A stretch of 64,000 nucleotides of DNA from Halobacillus halophilus DSM 2266. GTDB taxonomy: Bacteria; Bacillota; Bacilli; Bacillales; Halobacillaceae. Under the pieces are notes generated by a model. The model did not search any database. It saw nothing but the letters and a program-made list of their open reading frames with translations, and was not told the DNA's origin. The stretch lies in assembly GCF_000284515.1 (NCBI RefSeq), contig NC_017668.1, positions 3,658,001 through 3,722,000 on the forward strand, read 5' to 3'. Each line of letters begins with the position of its first letter. Position 1 is the first letter of the stretch. This document shows positions 7,049 to 15,785 of the stretch, in pieces. Both the position numbers and the translations under genes were made by a program.

Positions 7049-7711
7049 TAACAGACAACTTCGAGGTACTTTCACCCGACCCCGAAGGATTCTATATTCT
7101 GTTGTATTACTATAAATATATATGAAATGACGCAAACTCGCAATTCTTTAGGTTTATTTCTTGAACCTCACCCATTTTACCATGAGTTGAGCCGTCCGCT
7201 CCTGACAGATATAAACATGTTTCTTCTCCCCATTTGTCTGTATGTTAACAATTCGTGTGTAAATAATATAAGAAAATGGGAGGCCGGTCACCATACCATA
7301 TATAGAGATAGATACTTCTTTCCATATGTACTATACTTCTTCAGGAGCTGGAGTACCAATTGTATTTATTCATCCACCCCACATGGGTCATCATGTCTTT
7401 AAGTACCAGAATGTGCTGTCTAATCAATTTAGAATTATTACGTACGATATCCGAGGTCATGGAAACAGCGGAAAAAACGAGAAGCCACCAACGATCCAAC
7501 AGCTCGCTAATGATTTACAGCTGCTTCTTGACCGTTTAGGAATTGACGAAGCCATTATCGTAGGATATTCTTCCGGCAGTTCGATTGCTCAAGCGTTTGC
7601 CCTCACATACCCTGATAGAATGAAAGCGCTCGTTCTTTCTGGGGGGTTCCCAGAAATTAATACTTTTCTTTTAAGAATGCAGTATTATTTAGGACTAGCA
7701 TTAGTGAACTA

Positions 7712-7850
7712 CCCACCACTTAATTTCTAACGAAATTTGAAGTGGGGGCTTCTCGGGTCGTAGTTGCTTCTAGTAGCCAACCAAATTTGCCGAGCTAACC
7801 CCATTGTCCCAACGGTTTATATTATGGAAATTAGGATTACTGATGCTCCG
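7712..7850 (-). ncRNA. Predicted omega/reRNA at the tnpB 3' end
   Basis: In known TnpB systems the guide RNA is read from the 3' end of tnpB through the right end of the element into flanking DNA. The corresponding stretch here runs from the tnpB stop (7837) through the end hairpin at 7712-7748. The guide would then copy the flank, beginning TAGTTCACTAATGCTA on the minus strand. Position is inferred from the family; no RNA data. Confidence 0.45.
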
Positions 7851-8955
7851 AAAGGAGCCTTTTTCCTTCTACTTTTATGTTAATAGCCGCGTTCACATCG
7901 CGGTCTTGAATGTGGCCACAAGCGCATTTGTAAGTTCGTATGCTCACTGTTAGTTGTTTATCAATACTACCGCATTTGGAGCACGTTTTAGAGGATGGGA
8001 ACCATTTGCCGACCTTGACAAGCTTCTTTCCAAGCTCTTCGAGCTTGTAAGAAAGAAATGAGGCGAACATTCCCCATCCGTTATCGTGCACGCTTTTGCC
8101 GAATTTAAGAGCCCTAGACATATCTTTCATGTTAAGGTCTTCAATAGCTATGGCATCAAAGTTATCAGCTAAATTACGGCTCCACTTGTGGCAGAAATCT
8201 TTGCGTTGGTTTGCTACTTTTTCATGTAGCTTCGCTACTTTATTTTTCTGCTTGAACCAACGGTTCGAGCCTTTCTTTCTGCGTGATAACACGCGCTGCT
8301 CTTTGGCTAGTCTATCCTCTGATTGACGGTAGAAACGAGGGTACTTGGCTCTCGTACCTTCGTTTGCTACAAACAATTCCTTCATAGAATAATCTAGACC
8401 AATAATATTTTCTGGTTGAACCTCTTTAGGTTCAACTTCGTATTCAGTAAGAATAGAAACATAAATTTTACCTGTCGCAGACATTGAAACCGTGACCGAT
8501 TTCAACTTGCTTCCTTCAGGTATTTGTCTATGTTGTTTCAACTTCACCCATTTGAGTTTCGGTAATTTGATATAGCCATCCTGGACCATAATATTTCCGT
8601 TAACCACATTTGTGGTATAGCTCTTACGAGCTTTACGGCTTTTGTGTTTTGGGAATTTATTTTGACCAGTAAAAAAAGCCTTATAAGCTTTATCCAGGTT
8701 CATTTGAGTGTTGGCTAAAGCAAGACTATCCACTTCTTTCAAAAAAGGATATTCTTTTTTGTATTTCGCTGGCGTTGGAAACTTCATTTTCTTCAGTTCG
8801 CTTGGGTCATTTTTGTAATCTTCATAAGCTAAAATGCGGGCATCCAGCATTTTGTTGAATATAAAGCGGGCAGAACCGAAGGTTCTTTTAATTAAGTTTA
8901 GTTGCTCAAAATTTGGTTCTGTTTTGAATTTGAAAGCTTTGTTCTTTTTGACCAT
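7837..8955 (-). CDS. tnpB: TnpB RNA-guided endonuclease
   Basis: 372 residues, full length for the family, from an ATG after GAGGAGGT. N-terminal helix-turn region and basic RNA-binding part, then a RuvC-like domain with Asp188 (GLDYS), Glu272 (IEDL) and the DRDVNAA motif (351-357), and a zinc ribbon with Cys325/Cys328 and Cys344/Cys346. All catalytic and zinc ligands are present, so the protein may be active. TnpB cuts DNA next to a short TAM, guided by the omega RNA; this helps the element persist by cutting the empty donor site. A LexA-like sequence (GAATGTTTGTTCG, 8978-8990, one mismatch in the conserved half sites) sits just upstream, of unproven meaning. Confidence 0.93.
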   Translation of the reverse strand: MVKKNKAFKFKTEPNFEQLNLIKRTFGSARFIFNKMLDARILAYEDYKNDPSELKKMKFPTPAKYKKEYPFLKEVDSLALANTQMNLDKAYKAFFTGQNKFPKHKSRKARKSYTTNVVNGNIMVQDGYIKLPKLKWVKLKQHRQIPEGSKLKSVTVSMSATGKIYVSILTEYEVEPKEVQPENIIGLDYSMKELFVANEGTRAKYPRFYRQSEDRLAKEQRVLSRRKKGSNRWFKQKNKVAKLHEKVANQRKDFCHKWSRNLADNFDAIAIEDLNMKDMSRALKFGKSVHDNGWGMFASFLSYKLEELGKKLVKVGKWFPSSKTCSKCGSIDKQLTVSIRTYKCACGHIQDRDVNAAINIKVEGKRLLSEHQ

Positions 8956-9616
8956 ATCAAATTACCTCCTCTCAACAGAATGTTTGTTCGTAATTCAATA
9001 GTACCAAAAAATTCTTCGAAAGTCTTTTATTATCAAAAGAAAAACAAAAAAAGAAGCAATTCATCCCCCACCTAAAATGCTAACGCATTTTTGAAGAAGG
9101 GGACTTATTGCTAATTTCGTTAAAAAGTGGAAATAACAAATTTTTGTGTAAGCATCTTGCTAAATCTCACCAAGTTCATGAAAAAGATCAATCATTACTT
9201 TATCAAGAATGCATAAAAGCAGATATACAAACAGCTCTAAGTTATTACGAAAATAGCATGAAATATAATTGCACAAATCTATTGCCCATTATGAATTTCC
9301 CTTTGCTTACACTATATGGACAATTTAGTCATATTCGTCCCTATTTAAAAATTTACCAACGACATGTACCGCACATGAAAAGCATTATAATCAGCAGAGC
9401 ATTTCACCAACTACCTCTCCGAAGTCATTCTTCAGTAAATCATGCCCTATCAACGTTTATCCGTGAGATAAAAATTTAGCCGATGACCTTATTTGAGATT
9501 CTCTTTGAAGAACAAGCATCTAATCATTGCCAAGCTGAGTTCTTCACTTCTACATAATGATTAAAAAAAGAGGAGCATCTTAATAGAAGCTCCTCTTACG
9601 TTGTACTATCAAATAA

Positions 9617-11266
9617 TTATAATAATATAGGAATATATTGCTCCTGTAATAAATCGATTTTTATTTGTGCACTTCCCTGTAAAGATCGTTCACGTGCGCG
9701 ATGCCCCTCAGTACTATCTGTATGCCAAACAAAATAACTGTTTTGTAATTGATCTGTGATTGGACTCACATAACCTTGATTGTATTCATAATGAGTTGAC
9801 TCAATCCCATTATCCGAAACAAATGAGTACGTTTCTTTTTCCATTTTGGAAAGCATAGGTAGGTTAAGCCAGTTTACCTTCACTACTTTATCCCAGGCAA
9901 TTGACTGCTTTAAAATCCGGACCGTTCGTTTATGAGGATCACTTACATAATGAATATCAACCGCAAATATTCCGCTTAGGAACACTGTAGATGAGTGTGG
10001 AAGCACATGGGTTTTTACAGAATATAGTTTACAGTCTAAGTTTAGAACTTCCAGGATGTCATCCATGTGATTCAAATATTCCAGGATGTGGATGTCAACG
10101 TTCAGCCTGGCAAGCACTACAGGTGCCTTAATTAGAAGAGGTTGCCTTTCTTCCGCAACTATTGAACCAGTCCTTACAATCGTCTGTTCATATTCTTTTG
10201 ACGGAACTTCCTGCAGACCGTTTTCTGGTAAAGTCTCCATTTCTTTTAGTTTTGTGGTCAGAAAGGGAGGGCAGAATTCACGCTTTAGAATATCCGAAAA
10301 TCCATAAGACAGGGGGAGGATACCTGTTAAATCAACGATTGGATCTTCCTCATATTCATCCGGGGAAAATGAAAGCGTCTGCTCCAGGGAGGAAGAGGAT
10401 TCTAAATCTAACTCTTCAATTACAGGCGAACTTTCTGATGAAGACTCTTCTGAGAGCATGTAAGAAATTTCTCTATAGAGGTCATGATTATCGTCTAAAT
10501 CTTGGTCTGTATTAAGGTACATATCAGCTGACTGGCTGCTTTCCATTTGAGATACATAGTGGTTTTTAAAACTAACGTATTCATTAGAAGACTCTTTCTC
10601 AATCGATGAAACAATATCCTTTAGCATGGAGTAATCTTCTCCAAAAGTGTTTTCCTGCTGTGGATCTCTATGCTCAAAAGACTGAGAACTTATTTCCATT
10701 GATGGTGATTCCCCTAACATAGAAATAAATTCTTTTAATAACGACCCGGTTTGATCACTAGTATCAAAAGATTTATTTTTTACTGGATCCATCTTCCCCC
10801 TCCAGCCAAACTCATTTTCATTGGAACGTGCAGCCAGGTCCTCTTGCATTGGCGGAGCGGTTTCATGATCATTCAAAGCTATGGTTTTCTTCAGGTTGTT
10901 AAAATATTCTCTTCGGTTTGAGGAAAGACGTTTTCTCATTTCAGAGGCAGTGTCTGCTTTTTTCTTTGTACTTTTTATTTTTCTTTCAGTCATCTTTTCA
11001 TGCTCAGGTACTTCCTTTAACTCTTGGTCAAATACCTCTGGCGGCGAAGAAATAACAGGACGCAGTTCTTCTTTACCCTGAGGAGAATAGATATGGTTCT
11101 TTTTTGAGTACTGTCGTGCTTCAATCTTTTTCTCTTTAGGGCGGGGCTCACGATGTGCTTCTATAAAATCATTCTCGAATTCACTTGGGGCAGTTTTGAG
11201 TTTCCTTCTTGAAAGATTGGGGTTACTCCATTGCTTTTGAATAAACGTGTTTTTATCCCTTTTCAT
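9617..11266 (-). CDS. Large spore-surface protein candidate with CsxC/SPOCS-like C-terminal domain
   Basis: 549 residues from the ATG at 11266; an in-frame TTG at 11344 would add 26 residues, and the strong GGAGG sites near 11295-11315 fit neither start well. The N-terminal two thirds is low-complexity and highly charged (Lys/Arg-rich, then Ser/Glu-rich), predicted disordered. The C-terminal domain starts at PLLIKAPVVLARLNVDIHI (about 370) and repeats the pattern of the two genes upstream, including VFLSGIFAVDIHYV and a closing LLQEQ. From memory, this architecture resembles the BC_2427-type family of Bacillus. It follows 11338-12108 closely on the same strand and is probably in one operon. 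A role in the coat or exosporium is inferred. Confidence 0.6.
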   Translation of the reverse strand: MKRDKNTFIQKQWSNPNLSRRKLKTAPSEFENDFIEAHREPRPKEKKIEARQYSKKNHIYSPQGKEELRPVISSPPEVFDQELKEVPEHEKMTERKIKSTKKKADTASEMRKRLSSNRREYFNNLKKTIALNDHETAPPMQEDLAARSNENEFGWRGKMDPVKNKSFDTSDQTGSLLKEFISMLGESPSMEISSQSFEHRDPQQENTFGEDYSMLKDIVSSIEKESSNEYVSFKNHYVSQMESSQSADMYLNTDQDLDDNHDLYREISYMLSEESSSESSPVIEELDLESSSSLEQTLSFSPDEYEEDPIVDLTGILPLSYGFSDILKREFCPPFLTTKLKEMETLPENGLQEVPSKEYEQTIVRTGSIVAEERQPLLIKAPVVLARLNVDIHILEYLNHMDDILEVLNLDCKLYSVKTHVLPHSSTVFLSGIFAVDIHYVSDPHKRTVRILKQSIAWDKVVKVNWLNLPMLSKMEKETYSFVSDNGIESTHYEYNQGYVSPITDQLQNSYFVWHTDSTEGHRARERSLQGSAQIKIDLLQEQYIPILL

Positions 11267-11337
11267 ATACCCTTGAAAGGTGCTGTATCCCAGCCTCCTT
11301 TCCGCCCCTCCTTTCTTTATACTTAGGATAAAAAGGT

Positions 11338-12108
11338 TCAGCAAGGATCATTCGTAGTAGAAGCAACACGTATTTGCTGGTCTTGCAGGACTTTCAAACG
11401 TATATCCAATACCATTTTTTCTTCTAATTTGGTGAAACAGCCTTCGTAAAAAGAAGCGGGCCCATGAAGAGGCAATCGATCCAGCGCTTCATCCCATTCA
11501 ATAATCTTGCTGGAAACTAATTCACAGTATGCAAGCTCATTGTAGAACTGGGAGCTCTCCTGGTGAAATTGAGAGAGATCACTGGATAACAGTTGATCTT
11601 TTTCCGGGTACCCTGAAGGTAGAGACTTCGATACCGCAAAGTCAAACTCCTGTCGATCATTCAGCTTAGGCATGACCGGCATCGACAGAAAATCCTTGAT
11701 TTCTGTTACACAGTCAAATGGAATATCTACCGTGTAGGAATGTAAATCAGAAGCGACTGATTGATGTGTACTATGTTCAATCTCATGACACGGACTGGCA
11801 TATTGAATGTTTTTTCGCACAAATCCTTTAACAAATAACTTATGAGTTGGAAGCAATAATCGACATTGAGTAAGGATGACTCGTTTCTTAATGTCTTTAA
11901 TTTCTAGTACTGGTTCAGGAAAAGTAATGGTTTCATTTATATTTATCTGCAAATCGAGTTCTGCCAGAACCACAGGAACTTTAGTGAAAATTTTCCCAAT
12001 ACTTACGCTTGGTGTAACGGAATGGTTTTGACATGATTTGATATTGGAAGACCCCTTACAATCATAATGATGGGAACCCTTGTGTAAATCTTTGTGTGAA
12101 TCAGTCAT
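11338..12108 (-). CDS. CsxC/SPOCS-like spore-surface protein, paralogue 1
   Basis: 256 residues from an ATG after AGGAGG. A His/Cys-rich N-terminus (about 1-35) leads into a beta-rich domain with KVPVVLAELDLQI, EIKDIKKRVILTQCRL, LFVKGFVRKNIQYASPC, the last resembling the RKNIEY motif of the DUF3794/SPOCS domain found in SipL and in the clostridial exosporium protein CsxC. The C-terminal half includes SSDLSQFHQESS and a closing VLQDQQIRV. It is clearly a paralogue of the gene at 12366-13151. Cys and His content fits cross-linking in a spore layer. The stop falls just before the next gene. Confidence 0.65.
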   Translation of the reverse strand: MTDSHKDLHKGSHHYDCKGSSNIKSCQNHSVTPSVSIGKIFTKVPVVLAELDLQININETITFPEPVLEIKDIKKRVILTQCRLLLPTHKLFVKGFVRKNIQYASPCHEIEHSTHQSVASDLHSYTVDIPFDCVTEIKDFLSMPVMPKLNDRQEFDFAVSKSLPSGYPEKDQLLSSDLSQFHQESSQFYNELAYCELVSSKIIEWDEALDRLPLHGPASFYEGCFTKLEEKMVLDIRLKVLQDQQIRVASTTNDPC

Positions 12109-12316
12109 TTGATTTCCTCCTCAAAAATTATAGTACATCGTATGTGGAGGAGGGCACTATGTTTGGGCGAAAGTCTGAATTCTGATTTGGAGTATAGGCT
12201 ATAGCCCTTAGTTTGAAAGGAATTATTTGGAGATATTTTTTTAATTCATGCTTGTTCAATTATCAATAAAACGTGCGCCCCCTCTTCCCTCGTGCTGCTC
12301 GTTAATATGGAACACA
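12109..12316. promoter_or_regulatory. Promoter region of the 12108-9617 gene pair
   Basis: About 210 bp separate the terminator of the upstream gene from this pair. On the minus strand it contains CATACGATG, similar to the -10 of mother-cell sigma factors (sigma-E/K, CATA-N3-TA), about 30 nt before the ribosome-binding site. No good -35 was found, so the sigma assignment is only a suggestion. Confidence 0.25.
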
Positions 12317-12352
12317 AATAATCACCCTTATACATGTATAAGGGTGATTATT
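12317..12352. terminator. Perfect palindromic terminator after 12366-13151
   Basis: AATAATCACCCTTATACA and its complement form a 36-bp perfect palindrome centred at 12334/12335, 14 nt past the stop of the leftward gene and followed on both strands by A/T-rich sequence. Confidence 0.7.
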
Positions 12353-12365
12353 TTCAAAGTATGAT

Positions 12366-13151
12366 CTAAGGCAGGGCAGTAATACGAACTTGCTGTTCTT
12401 GTAAAACACTCACTGTAAAAGTAACCATCATTTTTTCAACTATATGATGAAAGTGGCCTTCCGCTACAGGGCTGTGACTATAGCCATAATGATGAGAGTG
12501 TCTGTCTGTAGCTTCATCCCATTCTAGGATTTCGTGTCTTAACAATTCACAATACGGAAGAGGATTGTAATTTGCCGTACTGCTTTGATGGAACTGGGAA
12601 ATATCACTCGATAGAAACTTATCCTTTTCAGGGAAGCCTTTTCCAAGATCCTGAGCTCTGAAAAAGTCGAACTCGCTTCGCGTATTCGTAACAGGCAATT
12701 GAGCAGGTGAATCAAGATTTACACTCGTCATGCACTCAAACGGTACTTTAACCGTTAGTGATTTCATTTCTGAGGACACGCATTCTCCTGCTTCATTATA
12801 ACAAGGGGAAGCATACTGAATGTTTTTGCGTACATACCCTTTAATGAATAATGGGAATGGCCCACTGCTGAATTGATCATCTGGACTGGCAGATGTACGA
12901 GTCATAAGGCGGCACTGAAGAATAACAACTCTTTTCTTAATGTCTTTAATCTCTGAAACAGGATATGGAAACTCAATGTTAGCCACCATATGCGTAGTGA
13001 CATTGAAATCTCCTAAGTTCACAGGAATTCTAACTAAACGCGTACCTTCAGGTGTTACAGGTGTGTCCGTTTCCTCATTCATACATTGTTCAATAGAAGC
13101 GGATTTATTAAGGTCCACACAATCGTGGTAGTGATGTTTTTTATTACTCAC
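12366..13151 (-). CDS. CsxC/SPOCS-like spore-surface protein, paralogue 2
   Basis: 261 residues from a GTG with GGAGG 7 nt upstream. Same layout as paralogue 1: His/Cys-rich N-terminus (KKHHYHDC), RIPVNLGDFNV, EIKDIKKRVVILQCRL, FIKGYVRKNIQYASPC, SSDISQFHQSS and a closing VLQEQQVRI. A His-rich stretch (about 207-222) is specific to this copy. On the minus strand CATAGAATA (13183-13191), a sigma-E/K-like -10, lies about 30 nt before the start. Probably a tandem duplicate of 11338-12108 that kept its own promoter and terminator. Location in the coat or exosporium is inferred from the family. Confidence 0.65.
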   Translation of the reverse strand: MSNKKHHYHDCVDLNKSASIEQCMNEETDTPVTPEGTRLVRIPVNLGDFNVTTHMVANIEFPYPVSEIKDIKKRVVILQCRLMTRTSASPDDQFSSGPFPLFIKGYVRKNIQYASPCYNEAGECVSSEMKSLTVKVPFECMTSVNLDSPAQLPVTNTRSEFDFFRAQDLGKGFPEKDKFLSSDISQFHQSSTANYNPLPYCELLRHEILEWDEATDRHSHHYGYSHSPVAEGHFHHIVEKMMVTFTVSVLQEQQVRITALP

Positions 13152-13379
13152 TTTTTTTCCTCCTTTATTTTTTACCTCACTGTATTCTATGCACTTCTAC
13201 TTACTAAGCATAGATAGATGAATCAGTCTAAACGTGGAATTTAATAGGGATAATAGAAAAGTAAAATAGAAAGTAATATACAAACTTATGCAGTTTTTGA
13301 TTTTTTCAAGAAGTTTCGGTTGTACGCGCACCCTTCCCTGCCCAATTGGCATAGGCTAGCCCATCAGGAGGTCGATCAA

Positions 13380-14558
13380 ATGACGCGAAAGAACATCTTT
13401 GCGGTTGACTTAGGAAATAGCTGGTATAAAGTTATGGCTTCAGATAATGGAGAATTGGTGGAGTATCAATTACCAAACGCACTTGCTTTATTTGATGAAG
13501 AATTTTACGAAAAACCCTACGATGAAGAAGATGTAGACTTTGAGGAAAATTTAATCGTAGAAATTAAAAGTCCGGCCATCGTTGACAAGCGGGAAATTTA
13601 CTACGTCGGCAAGTCAGCCATGAAACAGCGCAATGTTAGTCTTACTTCTTTTAACAATCAAAAAATTGATGAAGATCGTACTTATATTCTTTTACATTCG
13701 ATAGCTGCTTATCATGCCCTGATCTCTGACCCGACTAAAGGGGAAATTAATTACCACATTGACCAATTAGCTGTTTCCCTTCCAACAACACAGTATAAGG
13801 AAAAAAAGGATGTATTCAAGGAACGCTTAAAAGGTGTTCACACGGTGATATTCCATAAAGTCCCCGGGATGCTTGAGCCAAAAGAAGTAGCTGTAAAAGT
13901 GCATATTGAAGATGTCATTGTAGGTGCTGAGGGAGCCCTTGCCTACCTGAGTTTGACACGTGATCCTCATTCATTAAATGTTACCAATGAATCGCTTGCT
14001 AAAGACTCCCAAAAAGGAATTATTATCGGAGATTTAGGCGGGGATTCCGTTGACTTTGTAGGTATTAAAAATAGTAAGCCTGTCGCATCTGTGGAAGGCG
14101 AACAGTTTGGAATTAATCAATTTCTTGATAATATCATTCAAAAAGTCAGTAAAAATGAGCTCTACAAATTTAATTCACGGTCAGAGCTGGAGGAGAAATT
14201 AGCTGCTGGACAGTCGGAATGGTATGTAGAGCCTTTTGCCGGCGTAAAAAAAGATATAAGTAAATATATTATTCCCCAGCTCAAATCTATGGCCATTAAA
14301 TATTTGGAACACTTTGACCGGGTACGAAGCAATTCAAACGAAATTAATGGAGCTGTAAGATACATTGCGGTAGGGGGAGCAGCTGACATTGCGCAACGGC
14401 AAATTAAAGAAGCTGCTGTTAAATGGAGTGAGCGAGGACGTCCGATTGACTTGTTGTTCCCGGAAGATATGGTTAAATTAAACGTTCAGGGATTAATGAT
14501 CCTTGCAAAAATGCGTCTGCTCAGTAAGGAAAAGGAATATGCGACCGCTAAAAAATAG
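13380..14558 (+). CDS. parM: ParM/StbA-type actin-like ATPase
   Basis: 392 residues from the ATG 8 nt after AGGAGG (13366-13371); an upstream TTG at 13320 has no such site. The actin-fold nucleotide-binding signatures are visible: phosphate-1 VDLGNSWYK (9-17), phosphate-2 IGDLGGDSVDF (about 224-234) and the adenosine-site glycines AVGGAADIA (about 333-341). ParM proteins polymerise with ATP into filaments that push plasmid copies apart, together with a DNA-binding adaptor (ParR) bound to a centromere (parC). Here the gene is in a chromosome-like setting between spore-surface genes. The next gene starts 11 nt after its stop and is the likely adaptor. Confidence 0.85.
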   Translation: MTRKNIFAVDLGNSWYKVMASDNGELVEYQLPNALALFDEEFYEKPYDEEDVDFEENLIVEIKSPAIVDKREIYYVGKSAMKQRNVSLTSFNNQKIDEDRTYILLHSIAAYHALISDPTKGEINYHIDQLAVSLPTTQYKEKKDVFKERLKGVHTVIFHKVPGMLEPKEVAVKVHIEDVIVGAEGALAYLSLTRDPHSLNVTNESLAKDSQKGIIIGDLGGDSVDFVGIKNSKPVASVEGEQFGINQFLDNIIQKVSKNELYKFNSRSELEEKLAAGQSEWYVEPFAGVKKDISKYIIPQLKSMAIKYLEHFDRVRSNSNEINGAVRYIAVGGAADIAQRQIKEAAVKWSERGRPIDLLFPEDMVKLNVQGLMILAKMRLLSKEKEYATAKK

Positions 14559-14569
14559 AGGGTGATAAA

Positions 14570-14941
14570 ATGTCAAGAATATACAGAGATTATTTTAATC
14601 AAACTGTTCTAACTATTCCTGACAGTTTTATTGATGTTAAGACAGGGGAAACTCGCCTCGTTTCTCCTTCCATCATTGAGCAGCTTGAGTACCATTCCAG
14701 GAATAATACACTGCAGCACTTTATGATTTCAGCTCTTACCAGTTATTTAAGTGCAACTCCTAATCACCAAGGTCCTGCCGACGAAGTTTTGCAGGAATTA
14801 TTAGAAATAAAAAGGATGCTTAAAGCCGGAAGTAGCGGAATTCATTATATGGATAGAACCTCTGCCGGGAGTAAATTCACTCCATCAAGAGAAGTCGGAG
14901 CAAAGGAAATCGAAGATGTTTTAGAGGCATTTGGAGGGTAA
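14570..14941 (+). CDS. Small protein encoded with ParM, possible ParR-like adaptor
   Basis: 123 residues from an ATG 6 nt after GAGGGTG. No clear family. Residues 1-60 are mixed; 40-100 are helical with LQELLEIKRMLKAG; the end (EIEDVLEAFGG) is acidic and helical. ParR adaptors are about this size, are encoded directly after parM, and bind ParM through an acidic or hydrophobic C-terminal tail, which fits. The N-terminal ribbon-helix-helix expected for ParR is not obvious to me. Assignment rests on position. Confidence 0.5.
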   Translation: MSRIYRDYFNQTVLTIPDSFIDVKTGETRLVSPSIIEQLEYHSRNNTLQHFMISALTSYLSATPNHQGPADEVLQELLEIKRMLKAGSSGIHYMDRTSAGSKFTPSREVGAKEIEDVLEAFGG

Positions 14942-14956
14942 ATATTTGTTTATGTA

Positions 14957-14990
14957 AGAAGGTAGCCTGGCAAGGATTACCTTCTTCTTT
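14957..14990 (+). terminator. Terminator of the parM operon
   Basis: AGAAGGTA and TACCTTCT form the stem, with a T-rich tail, 15 nt past the stop of the small partner gene. Confidence 0.6.
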
Positions 14991-15011
14991 GCTTTTTAAT
15001 ATAATGATGAT

Positions 15012-15608
15012 TTAGTGACGTAAATGAATGGCCGGTAGGCAGGTAATTGAACAGAAGCATGACAAATCAACCGTAATGCAAATACCCGTGCCTATTAAGT
15101 CATCCAACTCTTTATGATCAATCTGACTGCAAGCAGAATGATCATCTTTACTATGGCATTTCTCCCCATGATCATTGGAATGCTTCAGATCTGATTTGAA
15201 GACGAGTAATTCGAGAACGGCACATTCTTTTTCAATGTCTTTAACCTTGAAAATAAAAGAGTTTACACATTTGAACTTTGTTTTTTTCGAGTGGCAATGG
15301 TAAGTGGTAACCCCTGTACCTTTATAAGGGTCACACCCACAATACAAAATAAATGGAATCGTGTTTTTCTTAACTTTCTTCTCTTCCCCAAGTAAATCTT
15401 CTATAGACTGTTTACAGGAAGTGTGACAGCCATTATCTTTATCCGCTTTCTTTTGAGCAGCTAGTATAGCTTCCAATACATCGGCCACACAGTTTTCATA
15501 GTGTCTGCTTTTTTTATGATCCTCTTTTTTGTGATAGCCGCAACCTCTTTTATAATCGTCTTTCCGGTGCTGATCATAACTTTCGTATTCATGATCTTTA
15601 AAATACAT
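15012..15608 (-). CDS. CotY/CotZ-family spore coat protein
   Basis: 198 residues from an ATG after GGAGGAGTG. The N-terminal 35 residues are His/Lys/Asp/Tyr-rich and unusual for the family. The family region starts at YENCVADVLEAILAAQ (about 36) and continues with spaced cysteines (CHTSCKQS, FILYCGCDPY, FKCVNSFIFKV, CAVLELL) to the typical ending ICITVDLSCFCSITCLPA. CotY, CotZ and ExsY are Cys-rich proteins that assemble into disulfide-linked sheets in the spore crust or exosporium. It lies with three other likely spore-surface genes around parM. A histidine-rich insertion (about 150-165) may add metal binding. Confidence 0.85.
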   Translation of the reverse strand: MYFKDHEYESYDQHRKDDYKRGCGYHKKEDHKKSRHYENCVADVLEAILAAQKKADKDNGCHTSCKQSIEDLLGEEKKVKKNTIPFILYCGCDPYKGTGVTTYHCHSKKTKFKCVNSFIFKVKDIEKECAVLELLVFKSDLKHSNDHGEKCHSKDDHSACSQIDHKELDDLIGTGICITVDLSCFCSITCLPAIHLRH

Positions 15609-15785
15609 GTTTGTTTTCTCACTCCTCCAAAGGTTTAAAATAGTATACGCTGAAGAATCTACTTCGCGTAATAACTACGCCTACCAGGAATGAAAAAACA
15701 GACTCTTGGCTCTACAAATACCGTTATAGCTTCACTAACTCCGGATTATCTATCACCATAAACCAATGACATGATCATAGTGAAT

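Larger units (their letters stand above)
7712..9102 (-). mobile_element. IS200/IS605-group element carrying only tnpB (IS1341-like)
   Basis: Both ends are imperfect hairpins with the same TAAC loop: at 7712-7748 arms AATTTC/GAAATT, and at 9065-9102 arms AAAATGC/GCATTTT. Right-end and left-end hairpins plus the absence of target duplication are typical of IS200/IS605. The only gene is tnpB on the minus strand; no Y1 transposase tnpA is present, so movement would need help from another copy. The insertion interrupts the hydrolase gene precisely in frame. Confidence 0.9.
7293..9479 (+). pseudogene. Alpha/beta hydrolase gene split by a TnpB element
   Basis: The 5' part (7293-7711) encodes an alpha/beta-hydrolase core with the oxyanion-region sequence IHPPHMG, the strand DIRGHG and the nucleophile elbow GYSSGS. 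The 3' part (9104-9479) has the lid and C-terminal half, including KSHQ and the late motif AFHQLP with a possible catalytic His. Joining base 7711 to 9104 gives one 264-codon frame, the usual length of this family, which shows the intervening 1392 bp is an insertion. Decay signs: the best start, 9 nt after GGAGG, is ATA rather than ATG, and the expected acid residue after the strand LTLYG is not evident. No active enzyme is expected. Confidence 0.85.

Noticed and set aside
7127-7402. Rightward frame of 91 codons
   Set aside because: It overlaps the start of the hydrolase in another frame, has no ribosome-binding site and no recognisable sequence.
10086-10515. Rightward frames opposite the 9617-11266 gene
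   Set aside because: Antisense shadows of a low-complexity coding region.
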